DNA from: Pseudomonas vancouverensis
GTDB lineage: Bacteria; Pseudomonadota; Gammaproteobacteria; Pseudomonadales; Pseudomonadaceae
Assembly (NCBI RefSeq): GCF_004348895.1
Contig: NZ_RRZK01000009.1
Coordinates: 310,001 to 374,000 of the forward strand
Length of the DNA: 64,000 nucleotides
Reading direction: 5' to 3'
Shown: positions 17,277 through 25,018 of the stretch, one piece after another
Layout of the letters: the number at the start of each line of letters is the position of its first letter
Position numbering within the stretch: position 1 is the stretch's first letter
The notes under the pieces: model-generated
Told to the model about the DNA's origin: nothing
What the model saw: the letters and a program-made list of their open reading frames with translations, nothing else
Database searches by the model: none
Made by a program: the position numbers and the translations under genes

Positions 17277-17993
17277 TTATTGTTGTGCAAAGCGTTGGTC
17301 GATCACTCGGGCCGCATCGTCGGCCCACTGACTGTAGATCTTCGGCCCCGGATGAAACCCGTCGCTGGCCATCAACCCGGCCTCGGGGGCCAGCGAGATG
17401 TTCAGCAGCGTGCATTGCTCCAGCCGCGTGGTCAGGTCTGCAAGTCGGGTATTGAAACGCCGCGCCCTGAAACCGAGAAACCAGCGCAATGGCTGTGGCA
17501 AGGCGGGGAACAGGTGCATCGGCGGCACTGGCGATACAAGAATCAGCTTTACCGCAAATTTGTCGCACAGCAGTTTCATCAAGCGCTGTTGCCGATCGAT
17601 CCACGGATCCACCGCCAGCGTGCCGGTCACGTCGTTGACGCCTATCGACAGCAACGCCACGTCGAAGGGCTCGGCGACTTGCTGTTCCAGCAGGTCCAGC
17701 AACGCTTGCGAGTCCAGCCCCGAGCGTGCCCAGAGTTGCCACGACACTCGATGCCGTTCGGCCAGGCGTTTGACCAACCGACCGCTCAAGGCCTGATCCT
17801 GAGTCAAGGCTCCCACGCCCGCTGCAGCGCTGTCACCGACTATCAGCACGCGTAATGAAGCGCCATCACCGGCCTCGCCCCGGCGCTCACCTTCAGCTTC
17901 CGGCAACTTCGGCGTGACGCGCCGAGTGTGAAGCCCCTGCAGCAACAACAACGGGCCGAGCAGCAACTTGGCGAGGGTTTCGGTGTGGCTCAT
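17277..17993 (-). CDS. SGNH/GDSL hydrolase family esterase
   Basis: A 238-residue protein with an N-terminal hydrophobic stretch (LAKLLLGPLLLLQGL) that could anchor it to the membrane or act as a signal. The GDSL nucleophile block reads VLIVGDSAAAGVG (Ser in GDSA), block III is LLSIGVNDVTG (Gly, Asn), and the catalytic Asp-His pair is in MASDGFHPG near the C-terminus. This full set supports an active SGNH esterase acting on an envelope or lipid ester. The ATG at 17993 was chosen over a GTG three codons earlier. It starts 16 bases after the chorismate mutase stop, so the minus-strand genes here probably form one unit. Confidence 0.87.
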   Translation of the reverse strand: MSHTETLAKLLLGPLLLLQGLHTRRVTPKLPEAEGERRGEAGDGASLRVLIVGDSAAAGVGALTQDQALSGRLVKRLAERHRVSWQLWARSGLDSQALLDLLEQQVAEPFDVALLSIGVNDVTGTLAVDPWIDRQQRLMKLLCDKFAVKLILVSPVPPMHLFPALPQPLRWFLGFRARRFNTRLADLTTRLEQCTLLNISLAPEAGLMASDGFHPGPKIYSQWADDAARVIDQRFAQQ

Positions 17994-18009
17994 GCAAGGC
18001 ACCTACGAC

Positions 18010-18567
18010 TCAGTTACCCACGATGCACAACTCGCCGGTCGCGCGAATCATCGCCTGGCCATGCAGGTAATCCTTGATCAGCGCCGAGCGCTCTTTGGCC
18101 AGCCATTGCGGGCAGTTCGGGTCTTTGCGGTAGGGCAGGAACGCCGCGTATTGCTTGAGCAACTGGTCCTGCAACTTGTCGAGTTTGGGCCGGATTTCCT
18201 TGTTCAGGTCCGGCCGCGGTGTATCCGGCGCCCGGTGCGCGGCTTGCCATTGCGCCAATCGGCCATATTGCACCAGCTTGCTGGCCTCGATCTGGGCGGA
18301 CATCAGGTCGGCGACATCGTCCGGGTCGAGTTTGCGCTTGGCCGCCTCGACTTTGGCGTTGGCCACGACCTGGGCTTCCCGGGCGTTGTCCTGAATCGGT
18401 TTGCCACTGTCCCACTTGGTCAGCGCCACCAGTTCGCTGAGGTACAGCCGCTGGTCCATGGTCGACAGCAGCGGTTGCAGGGCGTCGGGCGCCGGTGGCG
18501 TGGTGTCTGCCTGTGCGTTGCAAGCGAGCAGGCCGAGCAAAACGCAGGCAAGGTGGGTTCGGGACAT
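18010..18567 (-). CDS. Secreted gamma-class chorismate mutase
   Basis: A 185-residue all-helical AroQ-gamma (star-AroQ) chorismate mutase. The signal peptide ends near CNAQADT; mature helices show LLSTMDQRLYLSELVALTKW and SGKPIQDNAREAQVVANAKV, the active-site helix pattern (Arg, Lys, Asp, Arg/Glu), then EASKLVQYGRLAQWQ. Two Cys (CPQW and GELCIV) fit the disulphide seen in secreted forms. It converts chorismate to prephenate in the periplasm, where its role is not settled. The ATG has a strong AAGGAGG site; an in-frame start 27 codons earlier would spoil the signal. Confidence 0.92.
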   Translation of the reverse strand: MSRTHLACVLLGLLACNAQADTTPPAPDALQPLLSTMDQRLYLSELVALTKWDSGKPIQDNAREAQVVANAKVEAAKRKLDPDDVADLMSAQIEASKLVQYGRLAQWQAAHRAPDTPRPDLNKEIRPKLDKLQDQLLKQYAAFLPYRKDPNCPQWLAKERSALIKDYLHGQAMIRATGELCIVGN

Positions 18568-18648
18568 TGGCAGGGCCTCCTTGGACACGGAAATCACTTC
18601 GGCCTGTTTATCACAAGTGCGATCAGGGAACGATAGGAGGCGAAACAA

Positions 18649-18939
18649 TCAGCCGATTAAACGCTCGATCTGCGCCAGCTCCCAAGTGCTGAGCAAACTC
18701 ACCGGGTCGGTGCCGAAGCGCTGATGGTTATCGAATTCATAGGTTCGACCGTCCGGGCTCTGGCCTTGCAGGCAGTGGCGAAGGTGCCCGGCATCAACAT
18801 CCAGGGTCAGGCGCCAGCCGTCGATGTCGACCCGTGTCTGGCCGGCCACCGTGGTTCTGTTTAAAACCGTGAAGGTGCGAATACCCTGGGCGGCGTCACG
18901 CAGTTGTTGATAAACCTCGCGGGCGGTGAGGGCGGGCAC
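18649..18939 (-). CDS. Small conserved hypothetical protein
   Basis: A 96-residue cytoplasmic protein of unknown function. The start was set at a GTG (VPALTAREVYQQL) with GGAGA 6 bases ahead, since the longer frame begins in a non-coding-like, Cys-containing stretch. The middle is strand-rich (TFTVLNRTTVAGQTRVDIDG, WRLTLDVDAGHLRHC) and the end is a helix (PVSLLSTWELAQIERLIG) after a polar DGRTYEFDNHQRFG turn. I do not recognise the family; proteins of this look are, from memory, common single copies in Pseudomonas. It lies upstream of the chorismate mutase gene on the same strand. Confidence 0.65.
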   Translation of the reverse strand: MPALTAREVYQQLRDAAQGIRTFTVLNRTTVAGQTRVDIDGWRLTLDVDAGHLRHCLQGQSPDGRTYEFDNHQRFGTDPVSLLSTWELAQIERLIG

Positions 18940-18990
18940 GGGTGTCTCCGGGAGAAAAGCGGGGGCACAGAATAATCCATTGGCATGCAA

Positions 18991-19020
18991 AAAAGCCCGG
19001 CTGTTGAGGCCGGGCTTTTT
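18991..19020 (-). terminator. Terminator of repeat-protein gene
   Basis: AAAAGCCCGGC-CTCAACA-GCCGGGCTTTT on the minus strand: 11-bp stem with T run, 29 bases after the repeat-protein stop. Its A-rich other side makes it bidirectional. Confidence 0.92.
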
Positions 19021-19048
19021 CGTTGAGGACCGCGGTAAAACCAGACAT

Positions 19049-19528
19049 TCAGGCAGCGCGGTATTTGATCAGGCGATCCGAGCCACCTTCGGCGACGCGG
19101 TTTTGCATCAGTTTGTCGGAACCGTCAGCAGCGACGCGGTTTTGCTGGAGTTTGTCGGAGCCGTCAGCGGCAACGCGGTTCTGCTGGAGTTTGTCGGAAC
19201 CGTCAGCGGCGACGCGGTTTTGCTGGAGTTTGTCCGAACCGTCAGCAGCCACACGGTTTTGCTGGAGTTTGTCCGAACCATCGGCGGCCACACGGTTTTG
19301 CATCAATTTGTCCGAACCATCAGCAGCCACGCGGCGTTCCAGCAGACGGTCGGAACCGCCTTCAGCCACACGTTTTTCAATCAGGCGATCGGAACCACCC
19401 TCGGCCACACGACGTTCAATCAGACGATCCGCACCACCTTCAGCGACGACTGGCTGGGTAGCGGTAGCGGCGAAAGCGTTTACTGCGAAAACCGAGAAAG
19501 CGATGCTGAGAAGGGTCTGGCGTTTCAT
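19049..19528 (-). CDS. Secreted 13-residue tandem-repeat protein
   Basis: A 159-residue protein: a Sec signal (MKRQTLLSIAFSVFAVNAFA) and then ten uninterrupted 13-residue units from residue 28 to 157, of the form VA(A/E)(D/G)G(S/A)D(K/R)L(x)(x)(N/R/K)R. The outer units read EGG..RLIE.R and the six central ones DGSDKLMQNR or DGSDKLQQNR, four of them identical. The charged, Gly/Asp-containing unit lacks aromatic residues and could form an extended or calcium-binding chain in the periplasm or outside. A CCGGAG site precedes the ATG. I recall similar proteins in Pseudomonas labelled phage infection protein, but I cannot support that function. Confidence 0.85.
   Translation of the reverse strand: MKRQTLLSIAFSVFAVNAFAATATQPVVAEGGADRLIERRVAEGGSDRLIEKRVAEGGSDRLLERRVAADGSDKLMQNRVAADGSDKLQQNRVAADGSDKLQQNRVAADGSDKLQQNRVAADGSDKLQQNRVAADGSDKLMQNRVAEGGSDRLIKYRAA
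19058..19447 (-). repeat. Ten in-frame 39-bp tandem repeats
   Basis: The coding repeats of the secreted protein. Central units are nearly identical in DNA as well as protein, differing mainly at third positions, which suggests recent duplication or gene conversion. Confidence 0.9.
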
Positions 19529-19663
19529 GATGGTGTGCTCCGGGGGTATTTGTTGGTTGGTATGGAGCAGATGTTACGCCCGGGATTTTTTAAGAGAACT
19601 TCATTGAGTTAATGGTGACTATCGACTCCGTCAATGACTGTTCAAGTCGGTATTGGCACACCC

Positions 19664-20356
19664 TCAGGCCGCGCTGATCTGGCTCACGCTGGTGATCTGC
19701 CCGTTCCACACTATCTCGTAGTGGGCCGTCTGCACGATCGACGACACCGGGCGCGGCGTCATCAGTGCCCAGCAATGGCTGCCGGGCTGGCGCACCGAGT
19801 GATACTTCAAGCCCGGACAGCCGGCGTCCCTGATTGCCTGGCCCAGCAGCCGGGATTGGCTGTAGTCGTCCGGGGCATACACCGGATCTTCGGACGGCAG
19901 GGTGGTGGCGTCTTGCATACCGCGCTCGACAAAACCGCAAGCCAGGCCGCGAAACACAAAGCGCTCATAGTTCAGGCTCGGCACGTTCGACCAGTACAGG
20001 CTCTGGTGATGGCGGACCTCGGCCAGTGCCGTCTCCATCGTGTCCGCCAGGTACAACACCCCGAAGGTGCCATCGCTGAACCGCGAACCCGCCGGATTGA
20101 TGTGGGTGAAAGGCGCAATGGCATAGGAGCAACCGGGAATGCCGAACGGGATCTCGCTACGCGCAATCAGCTCCAGTTGACCCAGTTCGTTTTTCAAACG
20201 GGGATTGGTCAGCGCCTGAATCTCGAACAGCAGTTCGAACTCATCGGCGCTCGCCACGTCATCGAACAAGGCAATGGGTGGAAACTTCGAGTTCACCAGC
20301 CGATAAGCCTGCAAGGCCTTCCCGGCGAGCTGCGGCAAGCGACGGGCACTCACCAT
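19664..20356 (-). CDS. RES-domain toxin
   Basis: A 230-residue protein with the RES fold named for its conserved Arg, Glu and Ser. Seen here are YRLVNSKFPPIALF (Arg near 19), GSRFSDGTFGVLYLADTMETALAEV (Ser and Glu) and the later LGQAIRDAGCPGLKYHSVRQPG (region near 190). RES toxins are ADP-ribosyltransferase-like and deplete NAD+ or modify targets in the cytoplasm, as in MbcT and Res of P. putida. The start overlaps the end of the antitoxin gene by 7 bases, the normal order and coupling for Xre-RES pairs. The C-terminus is slightly extended but no key part seems lost. Confidence 0.9.
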   Translation of the reverse strand: MVSARRLPQLAGKALQAYRLVNSKFPPIALFDDVASADEFELLFEIQALTNPRLKNELGQLELIARSEIPFGIPGCSYAIAPFTHINPAGSRFSDGTFGVLYLADTMETALAEVRHHQSLYWSNVPSLNYERFVFRGLACGFVERGMQDATTLPSEDPVYAPDDYSQSRLLGQAIRDAGCPGLKYHSVRQPGSHCWALMTPRPVSSIVQTAHYEIVWNGQITSVSQISAA

Positions 20357-20754
20357 TGCGCGCCGCGCAGCATGTCGATGCGGCGGAAGGTTTCATACAG
20401 CGCGATCATGTCGCCCTGGGCCATGATGTCCAGCGGGCTGCGGCCATTGAAGAACTCGTTGTGATTGGCCATCGAGACGAAGCCGTAGACGTTGTCCGGG
20501 TTGTCGAACACCAGGCGCAAGGTCGCATGGATGTTCAGGACAAAACTGATGCGCTGCATCTGATCCGCGTCCAGCGCCACCGACCAATCGGGATCATGCT
20601 GGCGCGCGCGGGTGTAGGTGCTGCGGGAAATGCGCAGGATGCGGCAGGCTTGATCGCCGGTTGCCTGCCACTTTTCCAGAATGCCGACGGCGGCACGCAG
20701 GCCGGTCACGCACTGGCTTTTGCTGAAGGAGCGGGGTTGCGAGGCGACGGCCAT
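20350..20754 (-). CDS. Xre/MbcA/ParS-type antitoxin
   Basis: A 134-residue antitoxin. The N-terminal half is a Xre-like helix-turn-helix (AVGILEKWQATGDQACRILR then ISRSTYTRAR), the C-terminal half is the MbcA/ParS toxin-binding domain with NPDNVYGFVSMANHNEFFNG and RSPLDIMAQGD, where the final helix ends at the toxin start. It should bind and block the RES toxin and, through its HTH, repress its own operon. The palindromes just upstream (20771-20812) are the likely operator. The pair is on the minus strand and forms a two-gene operon. Confidence 0.9.
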   Translation of the reverse strand: MAVASQPRSFSKSQCVTGLRAAVGILEKWQATGDQACRILRISRSTYTRARQHDPDWSVALDADQMQRISFVLNIHATLRLVFDNPDNVYGFVSMANHNEFFNGRSPLDIMAQGDMIALYETFRRIDMLRGAQW

Positions 20755-20770
20755 CTTCGTGTCCCAAGTC

Positions 20771-20812
20771 TGAATCTATAGATTCAAACGTAGTCTTTTT
20801 GAATCTATAGAG
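20771..20812 (-). promoter_or_regulatory. Antitoxin operator pair
   Basis: A perfect 16-bp palindrome TGAATCTATAGATTCA at 20771-20786 lies 17 bases ahead of the antitoxin start, and a second copy TGAATCTATAGAG starts at 20800, 29 bases on. They share the half-site TGAATCTATAGA. Two spaced copies ahead of a toxin-antitoxin operon suggest cooperative autorepression. Confidence 0.8.
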
Positions 20813-20835
20813 CAAATCATCGGCGACCAGTGGCC

Positions 20836-22203
20836 TCAGCGTTCATTCAGCCGCAACTCCGCGCACAAGCCGCCTTGAGGCAGGTTGTAGAGCTTCAGGC
20901 TGCTGCCGATCTTGCCCACGATCATCTCGACGATGGCCAGTCCGAGGCCGGCACCGTTGGCGTTGCCCTGGCTGTAGAAACGCTCGAACAGGCGCGCCTG
21001 CTCGGCTTCGTCGATACCCGGCCCGCTGTCGGCGATGCTGATGTACACCGCGCCGGATGCCTGTGGGCGGATCTGTACGCGGACTTCACTGCCGGCGGGG
21101 GAGAAGTTCAGGGCGTTGGTCAGCAGGTTTTGCAGGGCGATGGTCAGTGCCACCGGGTCGATGGGTATGTCCAGTTCCAGATCGCTGTCGAGGATCAGCT
21201 CGACCTCTTTCTGCAGGGCCAGCGGCGCCAGTTCGGCCAATTCTTCGCGTACCAGCGCGGTCAGTTCGACGTGGCTGATTTGTGGATGATTCAGCCGCGG
21301 TTCGATGCGCGCCATGGTCAGTAACTGGCTGCCGATGCGGGTGGCGCGGTCGACCCCGGTGACCAGAAACTCCAGCGCCTCCTGCCGTTGCTCCTCGGTG
21401 CTGGCTTGCTGTGCGTTCTGCGCATGAATGCGCAGGATCGCCAGCGGCGTGCGCAATTCGTGGGCCGCATCGGCGATGAAACGGCGTTCCCGCGCCAGCA
21501 GGCTGTCGATCTGTGCGAGCAGGCCGTTGATGGCGGTCTGCATCGGTTCCAGGTCAACGGGCAACGGCTCGAGCTTGAGTGGCTGGAGCGTCTCGGTGTT
21601 ACGGCCGCGGATGGCCTGGGTCATGGCCCGCAGTGGTTTGAGGCCACGGCCGATGGCCAGCCAGATCAGCATCGCCAGCAGCGGTACACCGATCAGCGAC
21701 GGCCACAGGGTATGGTTGACGATGCGCTGGATCAGGTCCTGGCGCACGTCATCGCGCTCGCCGACCCAGATCAGCAAGCCCTGTTGCGGGTCGGCCAGCA
21801 GGAAGGCGCACCAGTCCTGACCGTTCTCCGTCAGGTCGTGGGAACCGAGGGTAGCGGGCGGAAACTCAAGGGCCGGGGCCTCGGCAGAACGCATCAGCAG
21901 TTGCCCGTCACTGCGCCACACCTGAAAGGTCAGGCGGGTTTCATAGGGGTGGGCCACCTCACCGTCGCCGACCCGGCTCATGGCGTCATCGAAGGCGTGG
22001 TACAGACGGTCCCAATCGGCATCGCCCTTTGCCTGTTGGCGCAAAACGCCTTGCAGCAGTCGTGCGCTTTGCGCCAGTTGGGCGTCGTAGACCTCTTCGA
22101 TTTCGTGATGGCTGTCGCGCAGTGCCAGCCAACTGATCAGCACATCGCCGATCAACACCAGCACCAGGGCCGGCACCAGAATGCGTGTACGCACCGAAAT
22201 CAT
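20836..22203 (-). CDS. Sensor histidine kinase (QseC/PmrB-like)
   Basis: A 455-residue inner-membrane sensor kinase. TM1 is near residues 8-28, a periplasmic domain follows to ~165, TM2 is near 168-188, then HAMP, dimerisation domain with the phospho-acceptor His in RRFIADAAHELRTPLAILR (near 250), and the ATPase domain with N box NLLTNALNFSPAG, G1 DSGPGID and G2 GAGLGLAIVEMIVG. It autophosphorylates and passes phosphate to the response regulator just upstream, whose stop overlaps its start by 4 bases. Signal is unknown; family members sense cations, peptides or envelope stress. Confidence 0.92.
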   Translation of the reverse strand: MISVRTRILVPALVLVLIGDVLISWLALRDSHHEIEEVYDAQLAQSARLLQGVLRQQAKGDADWDRLYHAFDDAMSRVGDGEVAHPYETRLTFQVWRSDGQLLMRSAEAPALEFPPATLGSHDLTENGQDWCAFLLADPQQGLLIWVGERDDVRQDLIQRIVNHTLWPSLIGVPLLAMLIWLAIGRGLKPLRAMTQAIRGRNTETLQPLKLEPLPVDLEPMQTAINGLLAQIDSLLARERRFIADAAHELRTPLAILRIHAQNAQQASTEEQRQEALEFLVTGVDRATRIGSQLLTMARIEPRLNHPQISHVELTALVREELAELAPLALQKEVELILDSDLELDIPIDPVALTIALQNLLTNALNFSPAGSEVRVQIRPQASGAVYISIADSGPGIDEAEQARLFERFYSQGNANGAGLGLAIVEMIVGKIGSSLKLYNLPQGGLCAELRLNER

Positions 22204-22862
22204 GGCTTCAGCTCCACGACATACCCCACACCGCGCACGGTGCGAATCAGTTCGGTAAAGAGCTTTTTACGCAGGTTGTGGATCAGCACTTCCAGGGTGT
22301 TGCTTTCGACCCGGTCCTGCCAGCCGTACAGCGCACGCGACAGGCGCTCACGGGTGACCACCTTGCCCGGGCGGGCCATCAGTTGATGCAGCAACTGATA
22401 TTCCATCGGCGTCACCACAACGGGCTGGCCCTGATAGCTGACTTGCTGGGTGGCCGGGTCAAGGCTGACACCGGCGTGCTCGAGCAGCGGTTGCGCGCGG
22501 CCCTGGCTGCGGCGCAGCAGGGCGCGGACCCGGGCCTTGAGCTCGTCGACATCGAAGGGTTTGATCAGGTAGTCGTCGGCACCGGCGTCGAGCCCGGCGA
22601 TTCTGTCGGCGGTGCCGTCGCGGGCGGTCAGGATCAATACCGGAAGGTCCTGCTGATCGGCCCGCAACTGCTGCAACAACGCCAGGCCATCAAGCCGTGG
22701 CAGGCCGAGGTCGAGCAGCAGCAGGTCGAAGGATTCGCTGTTCAATGCGTGCCGGGCGCTGAGGCCGTCCTGCAACCAGTCGAGGGTATAGCCTTCGGCA
22801 CCCAGGGCGACGCGGATGCCCTGGCCCAAGGCACGATCATCTTCGACAAGCAGCAGGCGCAT
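22200..22862 (-). CDS. OmpR-family response regulator
   Basis: A 220-residue regulator: receiver domain with acidic pocket VEDDRA, phospho-acceptor Asp in LLLLDLGLPRLDG (near 51) and Lys in YLIKPFD (near 101), then a winged-helix DNA-binding domain with RPGKVVTRERLSRALYGW and NTLEVLIHNLRKKL. This fits the QseB/PmrA subgroup. It is encoded with the sensor kinase at 20836-22203. The divergent start faces the sialidase/LtaS-like operon, and a direct repeat in the shared promoter (22967-22986) looks like its binding site, so it probably controls both its own gene and that surface cluster. Confidence 0.93.
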   Translation of the reverse strand: MRLLLVEDDRALGQGIRVALGAEGYTLDWLQDGLSARHALNSESFDLLLLDLGLPRLDGLALLQQLRADQQDLPVLILTARDGTADRIAGLDAGADDYLIKPFDVDELKARVRALLRRSQGRAQPLLEHAGVSLDPATQQVSYQGQPVVVTPMEYQLLHQLMARPGKVVTRERLSRALYGWQDRVESNTLEVLIHNLRKKLFTELIRTVRGVGYVVELKP

Positions 22863-22966
22863 GGGCGGTACCCGGTAAAAGTGGAGGCTGGAACGGCGGC
22901 ATCATGCCGCTCCCGGTAGTCCACTGGCAGTCCCTTTGCCGGGAAAGATGTTACGGCACGTTGCCA

Positions 22967-22986
22967 ACTAAGCTTTCACTAAGCTT
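22967..22986. promoter_or_regulatory. Direct repeat, likely response-regulator box
   Basis: ACTAAGCTT-TC-ACTAAGCTT: two identical 9-mers with 11-bp centre spacing, one helical turn. On the other strand it reads GCTTAG-N5-GCTTAG, similar to PmrA-type boxes (CTTAA-N6-CTTAA). Location: between the response regulator and the sialidase gene. Confidence 0.65.
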
Positions 22987-23080
22987 GGTTTTGCACAGTG
23001 CGGCCTCCTGACCAGGCATGCGTGCTTCCCAGCGTTCATATGCAGCCTGTCGCAGCCCGTCCACCTGCACCAGGTTACCC

Positions 23081-24376
23081 ATGCGCCCGTTTTCCTTTCG
23101 TCTGACCTTCACCCTCGGCAGTGTGCTGCTGGCATGCATTTTCGTTGCAGCCTGGCGCAGTCATCCAGAGCACGTATTGAGCGGATTCGCCCAGGCCGAA
23201 CCGACGCCTGCGGCGGCAACCGAAAAAACCGCCGCGCTCTACACCAGCCGCTTCGTCTCCTCGCGGCTGGACGACTTTGTTCACTCTTCCTCCGTCACTT
23301 CATTGCCGGGGGGCAACCTGATGGCGGTGTGGTTCGCCGGTTCTCGCGAAGGGGCGGCCGATGTGCAGGTGCGGGCCTCACACTATGACGCCAGGAGTGG
23401 CGAGTGGGGCGCCGAGCAGGTGCTGGCCACGCGCGAGTCGACCCGCGACGGCACGCGCCGGTTCATCCGCAAGCTGGGTAACCCGGTGATCGCCCTGGCA
23501 CCGGACAATCGCCTGTGGCTGTTCTACGTCTCGGTCTCGGTCGGCGGCTGGGCCGGCAGCGCCATCAATGCCATGGTCTCCGATGATCTGGGGCGCAACT
23601 GGTCGGCGCCACGGCAACTGGTGACTTCGCCCTTCTTCAACATCAGCACGCTGGTGCGTGCGGCGCCGGTGTTCCATGCCGATGGCTCCATCGGCTTGCC
23701 GATCTACCACGAGTTCCTCGGCAAGTTCGCCGAATACCTGTACCTGAGCGCCGACGGGGCGGTGATCGACAAATTCCGCATCAGTCGCGGCACCCATGCC
23801 TTGCAGCCGACCATCGTACCCCAGGACGAGCGCCGTGCCGTGGCCATGCTGCGTTATGCCGGCAACACCCATCATCGGGTCCTGGCCAGCCGTACCGAAG
23901 ACGCCGGGCAGACCTGGAGCGAGCCCTATCCGCTGGAACCGGCCAATCCGAACTCTTCGCTGGCCGCCGTGGGCACTGCTGATGACGGTTTGCTGGTGGC
24001 GCTGAACGATCTGCGCGACGGCCGCTTCCGGTTGAGCCTGTACGGCACCAATGCTGGCCTCGACGACTGGCGCAACCTGGTCGAGCTCGATCAATCGCCC
24101 GATCCCCTGGGCAAGGCCTTCGAGCCCGAGGCCTTCAAGGCCATCATCGGTGAAGGTTTTCGTGCCTCCAGCGGCACCCGGCGCCTGCCCCTTGAACAGA
24201 GATTCCTGAGCAACCTGGATTACCGGGTGTGCAAGCCCTCGGGCTGTGAATTCGAGTACGAGTACCCGTACTTCAGCCGTGGCCCGGACGGCCTGTACCA
24301 CCTGGTCTATTCGTGGAACAACACCTTCATCAAACATGTCAGCTTCAATGAGGCCTGGCTGGCGGAGCGTCTGTAA
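23081..24376 (+). CDS. Sialidase/BNR-repeat glycosyl hydrolase-like protein
   Basis: A 431-residue protein starting MRPFSFRLTFTLGSVLLACIF, a signal-anchor or signal peptide. The rest is a six-bladed beta-propeller of the exo-alpha-sialidase type: Asp-box-like blocks are DDLGRNWSAP and EDAGQTWSEP. Conserved acidic and Arg residues of sialidases are not fully traceable. It probably acts on sugars at the cell surface or periplasm. An in-frame ATG lies 21 codons earlier; I chose the later one because it begins a proper signal. Its stop and the next gene's start overlap by 1 base (TAATG), so the two are coupled. Confidence 0.85.
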   Translation: MRPFSFRLTFTLGSVLLACIFVAAWRSHPEHVLSGFAQAEPTPAAATEKTAALYTSRFVSSRLDDFVHSSSVTSLPGGNLMAVWFAGSREGAADVQVRASHYDARSGEWGAEQVLATRESTRDGTRRFIRKLGNPVIALAPDNRLWLFYVSVSVGGWAGSAINAMVSDDLGRNWSAPRQLVTSPFFNISTLVRAAPVFHADGSIGLPIYHEFLGKFAEYLYLSADGAVIDKFRISRGTHALQPTIVPQDERRAVAMLRYAGNTHHRVLASRTEDAGQTWSEPYPLEPANPNSSLAAVGTADDGLLVALNDLRDGRFRLSLYGTNAGLDDWRNLVELDQSPDPLGKAFEPEAFKAIIGEGFRASSGTRRLPLEQRFLSNLDYRVCKPSGCEFEYEYPYFSRGPDGLYHLVYSWNNTFIKHVSFNEAWLAERL

Positions 24377-24993
24377 TGCTACCTCTCTGGCAAGCTCACC
24401 TGAGTTTCATCCTGGCGCTGTTCGTGCTGCTGGGGTCGTTCAATTTCACCGCCACCTGGCGCCCGTGGCTGTTGCCGGCGCTGGCGTTGGTCAGTTTTCT
24501 GCCGGTCGAGGGGCTGTCACTCGCCGCGTATATCCGCAGCTACACCGATGACCTGGCGATCACCTCCCTGGTGTTCCTGGGCTGGGCCGCTTTGCGCCGT
24601 CTGGGCCTGGTGCAGCCGTTGACGCTGGCCCGTCGCAGCCAGGTGTTGCTGGTGTTTGCCGTGTGCGGGCTGATCCTCTATCCCGCCACCCTCGGCCTGA
24701 CGTATTTCGACCCTTATCGCTGGGGCTACAACCCGCGGCCGATGATCCTGCTGGTCGGGCTGGCGGCGATGGCGCTGTTGTGTCTGCGCAATGCCCTGGG
24801 CATGTGCATGCTCGCGCTCGGCACCCTGGCTTTCGCCCTGCGCCTGAAAGTGTCGGAGAACTACTGGGATTACCTGATCGACCCGTTGCTGGCGGGCTAC
24901 TGCGTGTTGGCCGGGGCAAAACTGCTGGCGCTGAGCGCGTGGCGCAAGCTGCGTCCCGCACCCGTGGCGGCAACGCCTTCGCTCAACGGCTGA
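24376..24993 (+). CDS. Polytopic membrane protein, unknown function
   Basis: A 205-residue protein made mostly of hydrophobic helices, roughly six (for example LSFILALFVLLGSFNF, LLVFAVCGLILYPATLGL, MILLVGLAAMALLCL, LGMCMLALGTLAFAL). A loop with TYFDPYRWGYNPRP between helices is the only polar stretch of note. I do not recognise the family. Its 1-base overlap with the sialidase gene and 25-base gap to the LtaS-like gene put it inside a surface-modification operon, where it may present or flip a substrate. Confidence 0.78.
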   Translation: MLPLWQAHLSFILALFVLLGSFNFTATWRPWLLPALALVSFLPVEGLSLAAYIRSYTDDLAITSLVFLGWAALRRLGLVQPLTLARRSQVLLVFAVCGLILYPATLGLTYFDPYRWGYNPRPMILLVGLAAMALLCLRNALGMCMLALGTLAFALRLKVSENYWDYLIDPLLAGYCVLAGAKLLALSAWRKLRPAPVAATPSLNG

Positions 24994-25018
24994 ACGAATC
25001 ACCACACCGAGGTAAACG

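Noticed and set aside
19058..19447. CRISPR-like regular repeats
   Set aside because: The 39-bp units are contiguous, without spacers, and encode in-frame protein repeats.
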